The notes under the pieces were generated by a model. It did not search any database and was not told the origin of the DNA. It worked only from the letters and a program-made list of their open reading frames with translations. A stretch of DNA of 64,000 bases from Caballeronia sp. GAFFF1. Its GTDB lineage: Bacteria; Pseudomonadota; Gammaproteobacteria; Burkholderiales; Burkholderiaceae. Where the stretch lies: the NCBI RefSeq assembly GCF_023630705.1, contig NZ_JALQEM010000013.1:85917-149916 (forward strand), written 5' to 3'. Position numbers and translations under genes: made by a program. This document shows positions 18,664-28,065 of the stretch, in pieces (position 1 is the stretch's first letter; every line of letters begins with the position of its first letter).

Positions 18664-19425
18664 ATGACCGGATCGACACTTGCCGCCAAGCTCGTCGCGG
18701 CCCGGCGTCAGCATCGACTGATCGAAACGCTGGAGCCGCGCGATCTCCCCGCCGACGCACCGACCGCTTACGCCATCCAGCACGAAGTCCTGCGCGACAG
18801 CCACGCGCGCATCGGCGCATGGAAGATCGGCGCGCGCGCGCCCGATGCGCTCGCGGCCGGCGCGCCCATCGATGCGGAATGTGTCTATGTTTCGCCCGCG
18901 CGCCTTCCTTTCGAAGGCTTCTTTCGCGTGCTCGTGGAACTGGAGATCGCGTTTCGCTTCGCGTATGCGTTGCCCCCTAAGAACGAGCCTTACACGCGCG
19001 CCGAAGTGCTCGCGGCGATCGGCGGCATTGCAGTCGCGCTCGAAGTGGTCGATAGCCGTTTCGCGCAGTGGCCCAATCTCGATCCGCTCGCGCAGCTTGC
19101 CGATGCGCAGAACAACGGCGCGCTCATCACGAGCGGCATGGAACCTTACGAGGTCGTCGCGCCGGGCTTCGATTTTCTTGCGCCGCGCCTGGAACTCACC
19201 TTCGATGGCGTGGGGATTGCTCCGGCTACCCTCGGCAATCCGGCGGGCGATCCTCGCGAATTGCTGCCCTGGCTCGTCAACCATTGTTCGCGCATGGGTT
19301 TGACGGTCGAGCCTTTCTGGACCATCACGACGGGCTCATACACAGGCGCGTATCGCGTGGAAGGACCGGCCATGGTGCATGGCTCGATTGATCGCATCGG
19401 AGAACTGGAGCTGGTACTGACGTGA
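18664..19425 (+). CDS. 2-keto-4-pentenoate hydratase-like protein (FAH superfamily)
   Basis: A 253-aa member of the MhpD/hydratase-decarboxylase branch: AYAIQHEVL near residue 38, W-KIG-A, LVELEIAFRF (Glu metal ligands), ALEVVDSRF and TGSYTGAYRVEGP. Such enzymes hydrate 2-hydroxypenta-2,4-dienoates in meta-cleavage of aromatics. No other catabolic gene is next to it, so the substrate is open; a moonlighting or detached gene is possible. It has its own 150-bp upstream gap after the chemoreceptor gene and ATG 18664 follows gaggggatcgac. Confidence 0.82.
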   Translation: MTGSTLAAKLVAARRQHRLIETLEPRDLPADAPTAYAIQHEVLRDSHARIGAWKIGARAPDALAAGAPIDAECVYVSPARLPFEGFFRVLVELEIAFRFAYALPPKNEPYTRAEVLAAIGGIAVALEVVDSRFAQWPNLDPLAQLADAQNNGALITSGMEPYEVVAPGFDFLAPRLELTFDGVGIAPATLGNPAGDPRELLPWLVNHCSRMGLTVEPFWTITTGSYTGAYRVEGPAMVHGSIDRIGELELVLT

Positions 19426-19751
19426 CGACCATGCGCTCGCAAGAATGCTTTGGCGGAAGGTCGCGGTGCAGCGATGAAGCGAGCGCGGCGCAGCGAACAT
19501 GCCGAAGCGCACGCAGCGCGCACGCTGCATAGAATGCGAGCGCAGATACGAACGGCATCTTGGGACTGAGGATTGTAGGTGAACGAAAATAACCTACCAA
19601 GCTAGTGATTGTTCCGAGCAGCTTCTAAGCAAATCAACCAAGCAAGTGCGTGAAAAAAAATTCGAAAGGGTTTAGGATGAATTCAAGCGATGTCGTTTCG
19701 ATAACGCGCGTTGAGACGACCAAGGCTTTCTGACTTCGGCGAGGAGGTAGC
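19426..19751. other. 326-bp intergenic region before prkA
   Basis: No gene is supported. It contains a perfect inverted repeat at 19575-19597, an A-rich tract (about 19650-19658) and the GGAGG ribosome site of prkA at about 19741-19747. It is the likely promoter region of the prkA-yeaH-spoVR operon; no sigma-54 or sigma-S hexamers could be assigned with confidence. Confidence 0.6.
19575..19597. promoter_or_regulatory. Inverted repeat, candidate operator upstream of prkA
   Basis: GTAGGT (19575-19580) and ACCTAC (19592-19597) form a perfect 6-bp dyad with an AT-rich 11-bp spacer (centre-to-centre 17 bp), 155 bp before the prkA start. Spacing fits a dimeric helix-turn-helix regulator binding adjacent major grooves. 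Confidence 0.35.
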
Positions 19752-21674
19752 ATGGATATCTACAGCAGTTTCGCGACCCGCTTCGAAAAAACGCGCGAGG
19801 AGGAATTCTCGCTCGAAGAGTATCTCGCGCTCTGCAAGGAAGATCCTGCCACATATGCAACAGCGGGCGAACGCATGCTGACGGCCATCGGGGAACCGGA
19901 AATGGTCGACACTCGCCTCGATCCGCGTTTATCGCGTGTGTTTGCAAACAAGGTCATCAAGGTGTATCCGGCGTTCCGCGAGTTCTACGGAATGGAGGAA
20001 GTGATCGAGAACGTCGTGTCGTATTTCAGGCACGCCGCGCAGGGTCTTGAAGAGAAAAAGCAGATCCTCTATCTGCTCGGTCCGGTGGGCGGCGGCAAGT
20101 CGTCCATTGCAGAGCGGCTCAAGCAACTCATGGAGCGCGTACCGTTCTATTCGCTCAAGGGTTCGCCCGTGAACGAATCGCCGCTCGGTCTTTTCGATTA
20201 CGACGAAGACGGTCCCGTGCTCGAGGAACAGTACGGCATTCCGCGCCGTTATCTGAAGAGCATTCTTTCGCCGTGGGCCGTGAAGCGCCTGCACGAATAC
20301 AACGGCGATATCCGCAAGTTCCGCGTGGTGCGCCGCTATCCGTCGATCCTTCGGCAAATCGGCATCGCGAAGACGGAGCCGGGCGATGAGAACAATCAGG
20401 ACATCTCCTCGCTCGTCGGCAAGGTGGACATCCGCAAGCTAGAAACGTACTCGCAGGACGACGCCGATGCTTACAGCTATTCCGGTGGCCTGTGCCTCGC
20501 GAACCAGGGCTTGCTCGAATTCGTCGAAATGTTCAAGGCGCCGATCAAGGTGCTGCATCCGCTCCTGACGGCCACGCAGGAAGGCAACTTCAAGGGCACG
20601 GAAGGCTTCGGCGCGATTCCGTTCGACGGCGTGATCCTCGCGCACTCCAATGAATCGGAATGGAAGGCTTTTCGCAACAACAAGAACAACGAGGCGCTGC
20701 TCGATCGTATCTTCGTGGTCAAGGTGCCGTACTGCCTGCGTTATAGCGAAGAGGTGAAGATCTACGAGAAGCTGCTGCGCAATTCTTCGCTTGCGGAAGC
20801 GGTATGCGCGCCGGGCACGCTCAAGATGATGGCGCAGATGGCCGTGCTCACGCGTTTGCACGAGCCGGAGAATTCGAGCCTCTTCTCGAAGATGCAGGTC
20901 TACGACGGCGAGAACCTGAAGGACACCGATCCCAAAGCGAAGTCGTATCAGGAGTACCGCGATTTTGCGGGCGTCGACGAAGGCATGACGGGCGTGTCCA
21001 CGCGTTTCGCGTTCAAGATTCTGTCGCGCGTGTTCAACTTCGATTCCACCGAGGTCGCGGCTAACCCGGTGCATCTCATGTACGTGCTCGAACAGCAGAT
21101 CGAGCGCGAGCAGTTCCCGCCGGAAACGGAGCAGAAGTACCTGTCGTTCATCAAGGACGTATTGGCTTCGCGCTACGCCGAGTTCATCGGGAAGGAGATT
21201 CAGACGGCTTATCTGGAATCGTATTCGGAGTATGGACAAAACATCTTCGATCGTTACGTCACGTACGCGGACTTCTGGATTCAGGACCAGGAGTTCCGCG
21301 ATCACGACACCGGCGAGAGCTTCGACCGCGCCGCGCTCAACGCGGAGCTGGAGAAGATCGAGAAGCCCGCGGGCATCAGCAACCCGAAGGATTTCCGCAA
21401 CGAGATCGTGAATTTCGTGCTGCGTGCGCGCGCGAACAACGGCGGCAAGAATCCCGCGTGGATCAGCTATGAAAAGCTGCGCGTCGTGATCGAAAAGAAG
21501 ATGTTCTCGAACACGGAGGAACTCTTGCCGGTTATCTCCTTCAATGCGAAGGGATCGGCCGAAGAGCAGCGCAAGCACGAGGACTTCGTGAATCGCATGG
21601 TCGCGAAGGGTTATACGCCGAAGCAGGTGCGTTTGTTGTGCGACTGGTATCTGCGCGTGCGCAAGTCGTCTTAA
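19752..21674 (+). CDS. prkA: PrkA-family serine protein kinase
   Basis: A 640-aa cytosolic protein: N-terminal AAA+ module with P-loop GPVGGGKSS (residues ~110-118), Walker B region LEFVEMFKAPIKVLHPLL, and a C-terminal PrkA kinase-like domain. Related to E. coli YeaG, which acts in stationary phase, nitrogen starvation and acid resistance. It heads the conserved operon prkA-yeaH-spoVR. A strong GAGGAGG site precedes ATG 19752. Kinase activity is reported for the family; some members may instead be AAA+ proteases, so the label is provisional. Confidence 0.95.
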   Translation: MDIYSSFATRFEKTREEEFSLEEYLALCKEDPATYATAGERMLTAIGEPEMVDTRLDPRLSRVFANKVIKVYPAFREFYGMEEVIENVVSYFRHAAQGLEEKKQILYLLGPVGGGKSSIAERLKQLMERVPFYSLKGSPVNESPLGLFDYDEDGPVLEEQYGIPRRYLKSILSPWAVKRLHEYNGDIRKFRVVRRYPSILRQIGIAKTEPGDENNQDISSLVGKVDIRKLETYSQDDADAYSYSGGLCLANQGLLEFVEMFKAPIKVLHPLLTATQEGNFKGTEGFGAIPFDGVILAHSNESEWKAFRNNKNNEALLDRIFVVKVPYCLRYSEEVKIYEKLLRNSSLAEAVCAPGTLKMMAQMAVLTRLHEPENSSLFSKMQVYDGENLKDTDPKAKSYQEYRDFAGVDEGMTGVSTRFAFKILSRVFNFDSTEVAANPVHLMYVLEQQIEREQFPPETEQKYLSFIKDVLASRYAEFIGKEIQTAYLESYSEYGQNIFDRYVTYADFWIQDQEFRDHDTGESFDRAALNAELEKIEKPAGISNPKDFRNEIVNFVLRARANNGGKNPAWISYEKLRVVIEKKMFSNTEELLPVISFNAKGSAEEQRKHEDFVNRMVAKGYTPKQVRLLCDWYLRVRKSS

Positions 21675-21777
21675 GCGGCGCGTTTCACGAAGGGAATTGC
21701 AGTAGAGCAGTGCAGGTCCGCGCCGTCCGGGTTCGATGCTTGCATCCGGATGGCCAAGCGGGCAGATTGCGAGCGAG

Positions 21778-21811
21778 AGGCGCCGGCTTGCGGCGCAAAC
21801 CTGCGGCGCCT
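21778..21811 (+). other. Perfect 8-bp stem hairpin between prkA and yeaH
   Basis: AGGCGCCG (21778-21785) and CGGCGCCT (21804-21811) form a perfect stem with an 18-nt loop that itself contains GCGGCGC. It lies in the 169-bp prkA-yeaH gap, just before the yeaH ribosome site, and may tune the expression ratio of the two proteins. Confidence 0.4.
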
Positions 21812-21843
21812 CGCACACTCGCCATTTTCGCGGGAGACTGGAT

Positions 21844-23109
21844 GTGCTGCACCAAATCATCGACCGCAGGTTAGCCGGCAAGAACAAGAGCATCGCGAAC
21901 CGCGAACGCTTCCTGCGACGCGTCAAGAACTACATTCGCCGCGCCGTTTCCGACGCGGTGCGCGATCGCAGCATCAAGGACATTCAAAGCACGCAGAGCA
22001 TCACGATTCCGAAGAAGGACATCGCGGAGCCGTCGTTCCGGCATGGTCCGGGCGGCAAGCGTGAATACGTGCATCCGGGCAACGCCGACTACGTGCGCGG
22101 CGACAAGATTCCGCGTCCACAAGGCGGCTCGGGCGGCGGCGGCAAGAGCGCGAGCAACGAGGGCGAAGGCCAGGACGATTTCGTCTTCGAGCTATCGCGC
22201 GAAGAATTCATGCAGTACTTCTTCGACGATCTTGAACTGCCGCGCCTCGTCAAGACGCAGCTGCTCGCCGTGCCGACATGGAAGAACGTGCGCGCGGGCT
22301 GGGCGGCGGAAGGCACGCCGAACAATATCGACGTGGTGCGCTCGCTGCGCAGCGCGCTCGGCCGGCGCATCGCGCTCGGGTGGCCGCTTTCCGCGCAGTT
22401 GCGCGAAATGGAACGCCAGCTGGAGCAATTGAAGGAAGAGGACGGCAATCCGGACGACATCGCGCGGCTGGAAGCGGATATCGTCATCATGCAGGGACGG
22501 ATCACGCGCATTCCGTTCATCGATCCGTTCGATCTGCGCTACATCAATCGCGTCAAACAGCCCACGCCTTCCAGCAAGGCGGTGATGTTCTGCCTGATGG
22601 ACGTGTCCGGTTCCATGGACGAGCAGCGCAAGGATCTGTCGAAGCGTTTCTTCATCCTGCTGTATCTCTTCCTGCAGCGGAACTACGAGAAGATCGAAGT
22701 CGTGTTCATCCGTCACCATACGCGCGCCGAAGAAGTCGATGAAGACACGTTCTTCCATTCGACGGAAAGCGGCGGCACAGTGGTGTCGAGCGCGCTCGAA
22801 CTCATGAAGAAGATCATGGACGAGCGCTACTCGCCGACTGAATGGAACATTTACGGCGCACAGGCATCGGACGGCGACAACTGGACCGACGATTCCCCGA
22901 AGTGCCGCAAGCTCCTGGCGGAGGACATCCTGCCGAAGGTGCGGTATTTTGCGTATATTCAAGTCGCGCCAGAAGAGCAGAACCTGTGGTTGGAGTATGC
23001 TCAACTTGCGGCCGGCGCGCCCGAACTCGCGATGAAGAAGGTCGATTCGGCCTCGGACATCTACCCCGTGTTCCGCGAACTCTTCGAAAAACAACAGGCG
23101 GCCGCATGA
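21844..23109 (+). CDS. yeaH: YeaH/YhbH family (DUF444) VWA-like protein
   Basis: A 421-aa protein close to the 427 aa of E. coli YeaH. It opens with IIDRRLAGKNKSIANRERFLRR, then SITIPKKDIAEPSF, a Gly-rich stretch (PQGGSGGGGKS), and a von Willebrand A-like domain with the metal-site motif MDVSGSMDEQRKDL at about residues 252-265. The start is GTG 21844, set by GGGAG seven bases upstream and by the family's N-terminus; an upstream in-frame reading to 21736 is unlike the family. It functions with PrkA in stress adaptation; mechanism not known. Confidence 0.92.
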   Translation: MLHQIIDRRLAGKNKSIANRERFLRRVKNYIRRAVSDAVRDRSIKDIQSTQSITIPKKDIAEPSFRHGPGGKREYVHPGNADYVRGDKIPRPQGGSGGGGKSASNEGEGQDDFVFELSREEFMQYFFDDLELPRLVKTQLLAVPTWKNVRAGWAAEGTPNNIDVVRSLRSALGRRIALGWPLSAQLREMERQLEQLKEEDGNPDDIARLEADIVIMQGRITRIPFIDPFDLRYINRVKQPTPSSKAVMFCLMDVSGSMDEQRKDLSKRFFILLYLFLQRNYEKIEVVFIRHHTRAEEVDEDTFFHSTESGGTVVSSALELMKKIMDERYSPTEWNIYGAQASDGDNWTDDSPKCRKLLAEDILPKVRYFAYIQVAPEEQNLWLEYAQLAAGAPELAMKKVDSASDIYPVFRELFEKQQAAA

Positions 23110-23234
23110 CGACGAGGCACGTGAACAACGAAACGCGTGGATATCATCTCGACGGCACGGACGATCGTGCGCCGTCGAAACTCGGACCGGAAGCGGGGCA
23201 ACGCAATGCGTCCGTCGGGACGCACGAGGTAAGC

Positions 23235-24758
23235 ATGAACGTTGCAGAAAAACGGCGGCCGCTGCCATGCCCATCGGACTGGAGCGTCGAGCTGATCGAG
23301 GAGTACGACGCCGAAATCTCGCGCGTCGCGAATCGCTACGGGCTCGACGTGTATCCGATTCAGCTCGAAATTATCAGCGCCGAGCAGATGATGGATGCCT
23401 ACGCATCCGTCGGCATGCCGGTGAACTATCGGCACTGGTCGTTCGGCAAGCACTTTCTCTCGACCGAGAAGAGCTATCGGCGCGGGCAGATGGGCCTCGC
23501 GTATGAAATCGTCATCAACTCGAACCCGTGCATCGCGTATCTGATGGAAGAGAACACGATGACGATGCAGGCGCTCGTCATCGCGCATGCCGCTTACGGG
23601 CATAACTCCTTCTTCAAGGGCAACTATCTGTTCCGGCTGTGGACGGACGCCCACGCGATCATCGACTATCTCGTCTACGCGAAGAATTACATCGCGGAAT
23701 GCGAGGAGCGTCACGGGCTGGATCGCGTCGAGGAACTGCTCGACTCGTGCCACGCGCTGATGAACTACGGCGTGGACCGCTACAAGCGCCCGCAAAAGCT
23801 GTCGCTCGCGAAGGAAGCCGCGATGCGCCGCGAGCGCGAGGCGTATCTGCAATCGCAGGTCAATGAATTGTGGCGCACGCTGCCGAACAAGAAGGCGCCG
23901 TCCGCCGAGGAAACCGAAAGCCGCTATCCGCCGGAGCCGCAGGAAAATCTGCTGTACTTCGCCGAGAAAAACGCGCCGCTTCTCGAGCCGTGGGAGCGCG
24001 AAGTCATTCGTATCGTGCGCAAGGTCGGACAGTATTTCTATCCGCAGCGGCAGACGCAGGTCATGAACGAAGGCTGGGCCACGTTCTGGCACTACACGCT
24101 GCTCAACACGCTCTACAACGAAGGCCGGCTAGAAGACGGCTTCATGATGGAGTTCCTGCATTCGCATTCGAATGTGGTCTATCAGCCGCCGGTGACGAAG
24201 CCCTATTACAGCGGCATCAACCCGTATGCGCTGGGCTTCTCGATGATGAGCGACATTCGCCGCATCTGCGAAAACCCGACGGACGAAGACCGCGAGTGGT
24301 TCCCCGATCTCGCGGGCAGCGACTGGCTGGAATCGCTGCACTATGCGATGCGCAATTTCAAGGACGAGAGCTTCATCGCGCAGTATCTGTCGCCGCATTT
24401 GATCCGCGAGATGCGCCTTTTCTCGATTCTCGACGACGACATGCGCGACGCGCTCGAAGTCTCGGCCATTCACGACGGAAGCGGCTATCGCTACGTGCGG
24501 CAGGCACTGTCGCGGCAGTACGACATTCATCATCGCGAGCCGAACATTCAGGTGTATTCGGTGAACACGCGCGGCGACCGCAGTCTCACGCTGCGTCACT
24601 TCATGACCGACAATCGCCACCTGTCGAACGACAGCGACGAAGTGCTCAAGCACATGGCGCGCTTGTGGCAATTCGACGTGTATCTGGAAAGCGTCGATGA
24701 AAACGGCACGGTGAGGAAGCGCTTCGACTGCCGGTACACCGCGCCGAATTCGCGCTGA
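23235..24758 (+). CDS. spoVR: SpoVR family protein
   Basis: A 507-aa protein (E. coli YcgB is 510 aa). Family landmarks include DWSVELIEEYDAEISRVANR, HWSFGKHF, YEIVINSNPCIAYLMEENT, HAAYGHNSFFKGNYLF and ETQVMNEGWATFWHY. In Bacillus SpoVR affects cortex formation; in non-sporulating bacteria it travels with prkA and yeaH and has no proven role. ATG 23235 is preceded by GAGGTAAGC and gives the family length. An in-frame ATG at 23106 overlaps the yeaH stop (ATGA) and would add 43 hydrophilic residues; it may be a coupled alternative start. Confidence 0.93.
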   Translation: MNVAEKRRPLPCPSDWSVELIEEYDAEISRVANRYGLDVYPIQLEIISAEQMMDAYASVGMPVNYRHWSFGKHFLSTEKSYRRGQMGLAYEIVINSNPCIAYLMEENTMTMQALVIAHAAYGHNSFFKGNYLFRLWTDAHAIIDYLVYAKNYIAECEERHGLDRVEELLDSCHALMNYGVDRYKRPQKLSLAKEAAMRREREAYLQSQVNELWRTLPNKKAPSAEETESRYPPEPQENLLYFAEKNAPLLEPWEREVIRIVRKVGQYFYPQRQTQVMNEGWATFWHYTLLNTLYNEGRLEDGFMMEFLHSHSNVVYQPPVTKPYYSGINPYALGFSMMSDIRRICENPTDEDREWFPDLAGSDWLESLHYAMRNFKDESFIAQYLSPHLIREMRLFSILDDDMRDALEVSAIHDGSGYRYVRQALSRQYDIHHREPNIQVYSVNTRGDRSLTLRHFMTDNRHLSNDSDEVLKHMARLWQFDVYLESVDENGTVRKRFDCRYTAPNSR

Positions 24759-24776
24759 TCGAGGTTGATGCGCGAC

Positions 24777-24812
24777 GAAAAAATGGCTCCTTCGTGGAGC
24801 CATTTTTCTTTG
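24777..24812. terminator. Strong bidirectional terminator between spoVR and the AI-2E permease gene
   Basis: AAATGGCTCC-TTCGT-GGAGCCATTT, a perfect 10-bp stem with A tract on one side and T tract on the other, so it works for both converging transcripts. It starts about 20 nt after the spoVR stop and overlaps the end of the minus-strand gene. Confidence 0.93.
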
Positions 24813-25868
24813 CTATTGTCCGTCCTCATCCTGCGAAAAAATATCCCAGCTCGCCATGAACAGCGCGGCCACGAGCGGCCCGATCACGAATCCGTTGATA
24901 CCGAACAGCGCCATGCCGCCGAGCGTCGAGATGAGCACGACCCAGTCGGGCATCTTCGTGTCCTTGCCGACGAGAATCGGACGCAGCACGTTGTCCACGA
25001 GCCCGATCACGACGACGCAGAACGCCACCAGCACAAGCCCGCGCCAGATCTCGCCGGTCATGAAGAAGTAAAGCGCGGCCGGCGCCCAGACGAGCGCCGC
25101 GCCCACCGCCGGCAAGAGGGACAGAAACGCCATCAGCACGCCCCAGAGCAACGAGCCGTTGATGCCGAGAATCCAGAAGATCATCCCGCCGAGAAAACCC
25201 TGCACGGCGGCCACCGCGATATTGCCCTTGACCGTCGCGCGCACGACAGTCGTGAACTTCGCAATCAGATGCTGCTTCGGCGCGGGGTCGAGTGGAAGCG
25301 CGCGGCGGATGCGCCGCCCGATCTCGCCGCCATCGCGCAGCAGGAAGAACACGAGATAGAGCATCACGCCGAAGCTTACGATGAACTGGAACGTGTTCTG
25401 GCCGATGAGCAGCGCCTGCGCCGCCGCAAACTGGCTGATGCGCGAAGCGCCTTCCATCAGCTTGCTCTGCACGCCGGGAATGTCATCGAGGCCGTAGCGC
25501 CCGAGCAGTTGCTGCACGGACGCCGGCAGCGCATGAAGCACATGCTGAAAGTACATGCCGAAGTTCAGATCGCCGCTTTTGATGCGCGTATAGACGAGCG
25601 CGACTTCCTGCACGAGCGTCACCGCGACCACCGACACCGGAATGATGACGATGAGAATGGCGGCAGCGAGCGTCGTGAGCGCGGCAAGGTTGCGTCGCTT
25701 GCCGAAGCGCACCGTGAGCCAGCGCTGCATCGGCTGAAAAAGCAGCGCGAGTATCGCGCCCCAGAAGATCGCGCCGAAGAACGGCAGCAGCACCCAGCCG
25801 AGCGCAATGGTCACGACGAACAGCAGGATATGAAAGAAGCTCTGGTGAACGGACTGGTGGTTGTTCAT
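24813..25868 (-). CDS. AI-2E family transporter (UPF0118)
   Basis: A 351-aa inner-membrane protein with about eight hydrophobic helices. The family pattern is visible: LGWVLLPFFGAIFWGAILALLFQP at the N-terminus, a long amphipathic periplasmic/cytoplasmic segment (residues ~80-150), LRDGGEIGRRI, then GFLGGMIFWILGINGSLLWG, LSLLPAVGAALVW and the C-terminal DNVLRPILVG with MPDWVVLISTLGG. Members export AI-2, Na+ (for H+) or other solutes; which is unknown here. ATG 25868 was chosen over an upstream in-frame extension that is Pro/His-rich. Confidence 0.9.
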   Translation of the reverse strand: MNNHQSVHQSFFHILLFVVTIALGWVLLPFFGAIFWGAILALLFQPMQRWLTVRFGKRRNLAALTTLAAAILIVIIPVSVVAVTLVQEVALVYTRIKSGDLNFGMYFQHVLHALPASVQQLLGRYGLDDIPGVQSKLMEGASRISQFAAAQALLIGQNTFQFIVSFGVMLYLVFFLLRDGGEIGRRIRRALPLDPAPKQHLIAKFTTVVRATVKGNIAVAAVQGFLGGMIFWILGINGSLLWGVLMAFLSLLPAVGAALVWAPAALYFFMTGEIWRGLVLVAFCVVVIGLVDNVLRPILVGKDTKMPDWVVLISTLGGMALFGINGFVIGPLVAALFMASWDIFSQDEDGQ

Positions 25869-26084
25869 TAGCGGCGACGGGAAAGGAGCAGGGCGATGGT
25901 GAGCGGGCCATGCTAGCACGCGCTGTCGGCGCGCTTACACGCACGCTATACGAGCACGAAGCTCGCCTGCGGTTCGCGAGATGCGCGGCTCGGTCGTCCG
26001 CATCGACTAAAATCCGGCTTCCATTCCTTGCAGACGGCTTCCGGCCACGTCTGGATGGCTTACATCTGCGCCACGCACCGAACC

Positions 26085-26963
26085 ATGAATCCAGGCGTCG
26101 TCTACGCATTCGCGGCTTTTGCCATCTGGGGTCTTTTCCCGATCTACTTCAAGGCGCTGCATTCGATCGGCGCGATCGAAATGCTTGCGCACCGCATGGC
26201 GTGGTCGATGCTCTTCCTGCTGATCGTGCTGACCGCGCGCCGTCAATGGCAATGGCTCGTGCCCGTTCTGCGCGACAAGCGGCTCCTCGCGCGTTTCGCG
26301 GCGAGCGCGGTGCTGCTCTCCGCGAACTGGGGCATCTATATCTGGGCGGTGAACGCGGGGCGCATCGTCGAGTCGAGTCTCGGCTACTTCATCAATCCGC
26401 TCGTCAACGTGCTCTTCGGCATGGCGTTCCTGCACGAACGGCTGCGGCCGGTGCAGTGGATCGCGGTGATCGTGGCCGCGCTGGGCGTCGCGTGGCTTAC
26501 ATGGGCGAACGGCGCGCCGCCCTGGATCAGCTTCGCGCTTGCGCTCACGTTCGGCGGCTATGGCCTGCTGCGCAAGACCGCTTCGCTCGGCGCGCTCGAA
26601 GGCTTGACGCTCGAAACCATGCTGCTGTGTCCGGTGGCGCTGCTCTATCTCTTCGTGCTCGGTTCGCACGGCGGAAGCGGCTTCGCGCACGCGACGATCG
26701 GCGTGAAGCTGCTGCTCGCGGCGGCCGGACCGGTGACGGCCGTGCCGCTCCTGCTTTTTGCCGCCGGCGCGCGGCGCATTCCGCTGTCCATGCTCGGGCT
26801 CATTCAATACATCACGCCGTCGCTGCAACTGCTGATCGGCGTGGCGATCTATCAGGAGGCGTTCGGGCACGATCAGCTGATCGGCTACGGCGCCATCTGG
26901 GCCGCGCTCGCGCTGTATTCGCTTGAAGGCGTCTGTTCGGCGCGGCGGGCGCGGGCAGCTTGA
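26085..26963 (+). CDS. rarD: EamA-type permease RarD
   Basis: A 292-aa drug/metabolite transporter with ten hydrophobic segments. NPGVVYAFAAFAIWGLFPIYFKAL at the start, SANWGIYIWAVNAGRIVESSLGYFINPLVNVL in the middle and GLIQYITPSLQLLIGV near the C-terminus are RarD signatures. In E. coli RarD is associated with chloramphenicol sensitivity; the substrate is unproven. ATG 26085 was selected because the first helix begins directly after it; in-frame codons upstream to 26028 are hydrophilic. Confidence 0.9.
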   Translation: MNPGVVYAFAAFAIWGLFPIYFKALHSIGAIEMLAHRMAWSMLFLLIVLTARRQWQWLVPVLRDKRLLARFAASAVLLSANWGIYIWAVNAGRIVESSLGYFINPLVNVLFGMAFLHERLRPVQWIAVIVAALGVAWLTWANGAPPWISFALALTFGGYGLLRKTASLGALEGLTLETMLLCPVALLYLFVLGSHGGSGFAHATIGVKLLLAAAGPVTAVPLLLFAAGARRIPLSMLGLIQYITPSLQLLIGVAIYQEAFGHDQLIGYGAIWAALALYSLEGVCSARRARAA

Positions 26964-26988
26964 GCCGACCGATGCCGGTCAGCGCCGT

Positions 26989-27984
26989 TCAGCGCGATGC
27001 ATCGCCCCAGCGGTATTCGACGGTCGCATCGTCGAGCTTCGCCTTGATGTCCGGATCGAGCGGCTGATCGACGGCAGCGAGCGTATCGTCGAGTTGCTCC
27101 GGGCGGCTCGCGCCGATGATCGCCGATGTCACCGCGGGATTTTCCAACACCCACGCGAGCGACGTGCTCGCAAGAGAACGCCCGGTGGGCGCGACGATTT
27201 CCTTCAGCTCCTCGATGGTCTGAAACTCGCGCTCGTGCCAGTAACGCTCCTGATACATCTCGCCCGCCTTGCCGACAGTGGCGGTGAAGCGGCCCTCGGA
27301 AGGCGCCGCGCCGTGCTTGTGCTTGCCCGTCAGCAGGCCGCCCGCGAGCGGGTTATAGGGAATCACGGCGAGCCCTTCTTCGGACGCGAGCGGCAGCAAC
27401 TCGCGCTCGATCTGCCGGAACAGCAGGTTGTAGCGCGGCTGCATCGAGACGAACCGCGCGGTGCGCAGCACGTCGGCGCGGCCCAGCGCCCGCGCGAGCC
27501 GGTACGCCAGGAAATTCGACACGCCGATATAACGCGCCTTGCCGTGCCGCACAATTACGTCGAGCGCCTCCAGCGTTTCGTCGAGCGGCGTGTCGCGGTC
27601 GTCCATATGCAACTGGTACAGGTCGACGTAATCGGTGTTCAGACGCCTGAGCGACGCGTCGATCGCGTCGAGCAGATGCTTGCGCGACGCGCCCTTGTTC
27701 CAGTCGAGCGGCCCCATCACGCCGACGGCCTTCGTCGCGAGGATGAACTGGTCGCGCTTGCCCGAAAGCCATCGCCCGACGATCTCCTCCGTGCGGCCGG
27801 CGATATCGTGCGTGCCGCCGAGCGGATAAACATCGGCGGTATCGATGACATTGACGCCTGCCTCGCTCGCGCGGTCCATGATGCTGCGCGACACGCCCTC
27901 GTCGGTCTGCAGACCGAAAGTCATCGTGCCCAAGGTGAGACGCGATACGGTGAGTCCGGTGCTGCCGAATTTGCGGTATTGCAC
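26989..27984 (-). CDS. Aldo/keto reductase
   Basis: A 331-aa NADPH-dependent oxidoreductase (YajO/AKR11-13-like). The catalytic tetrad is visible as DTADVY (Asp, Tyr), ATKAVG (Lys) and YQLHMDD (His), with the C-terminal cofactor-binding IIGASRPEQLDDTLAAV. It starts with GTG 27984 (MQYRKFGSTGLTVSRLTLG) seven bases after GGAG; an upstream in-frame ATG at 28032 lacks a ribosome site. Substrate unknown. It converges with rarD, with 25 bp between their ends. Confidence 0.9.
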   Translation of the reverse strand: MQYRKFGSTGLTVSRLTLGTMTFGLQTDEGVSRSIMDRASEAGVNVIDTADVYPLGGTHDIAGRTEEIVGRWLSGKRDQFILATKAVGVMGPLDWNKGASRKHLLDAIDASLRRLNTDYVDLYQLHMDDRDTPLDETLEALDVIVRHGKARYIGVSNFLAYRLARALGRADVLRTARFVSMQPRYNLLFRQIERELLPLASEEGLAVIPYNPLAGGLLTGKHKHGAAPSEGRFTATVGKAGEMYQERYWHEREFQTIEELKEIVAPTGRSLASTSLAWVLENPAVTSAIIGASRPEQLDDTLAAVDQPLDPDIKAKLDDATVEYRWGDASR

Positions 27985-28065
27985 GGTTGCGCTCCAGGAG
28001 AAGGGAAGAAGACGTGCGGCAACGGGCAGCATAGCCCTTGCCGTGCGAGCGTGCTCATCGGCTCA

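Noticed and set aside
24765..25871. A 368-codon plus-strand frame opposite the AI-2E permease gene
   Set aside because: Its start lies in the terminator hairpin and its sequence is a charged, Arg/His-rich shadow; the minus strand has a proper membrane protein.
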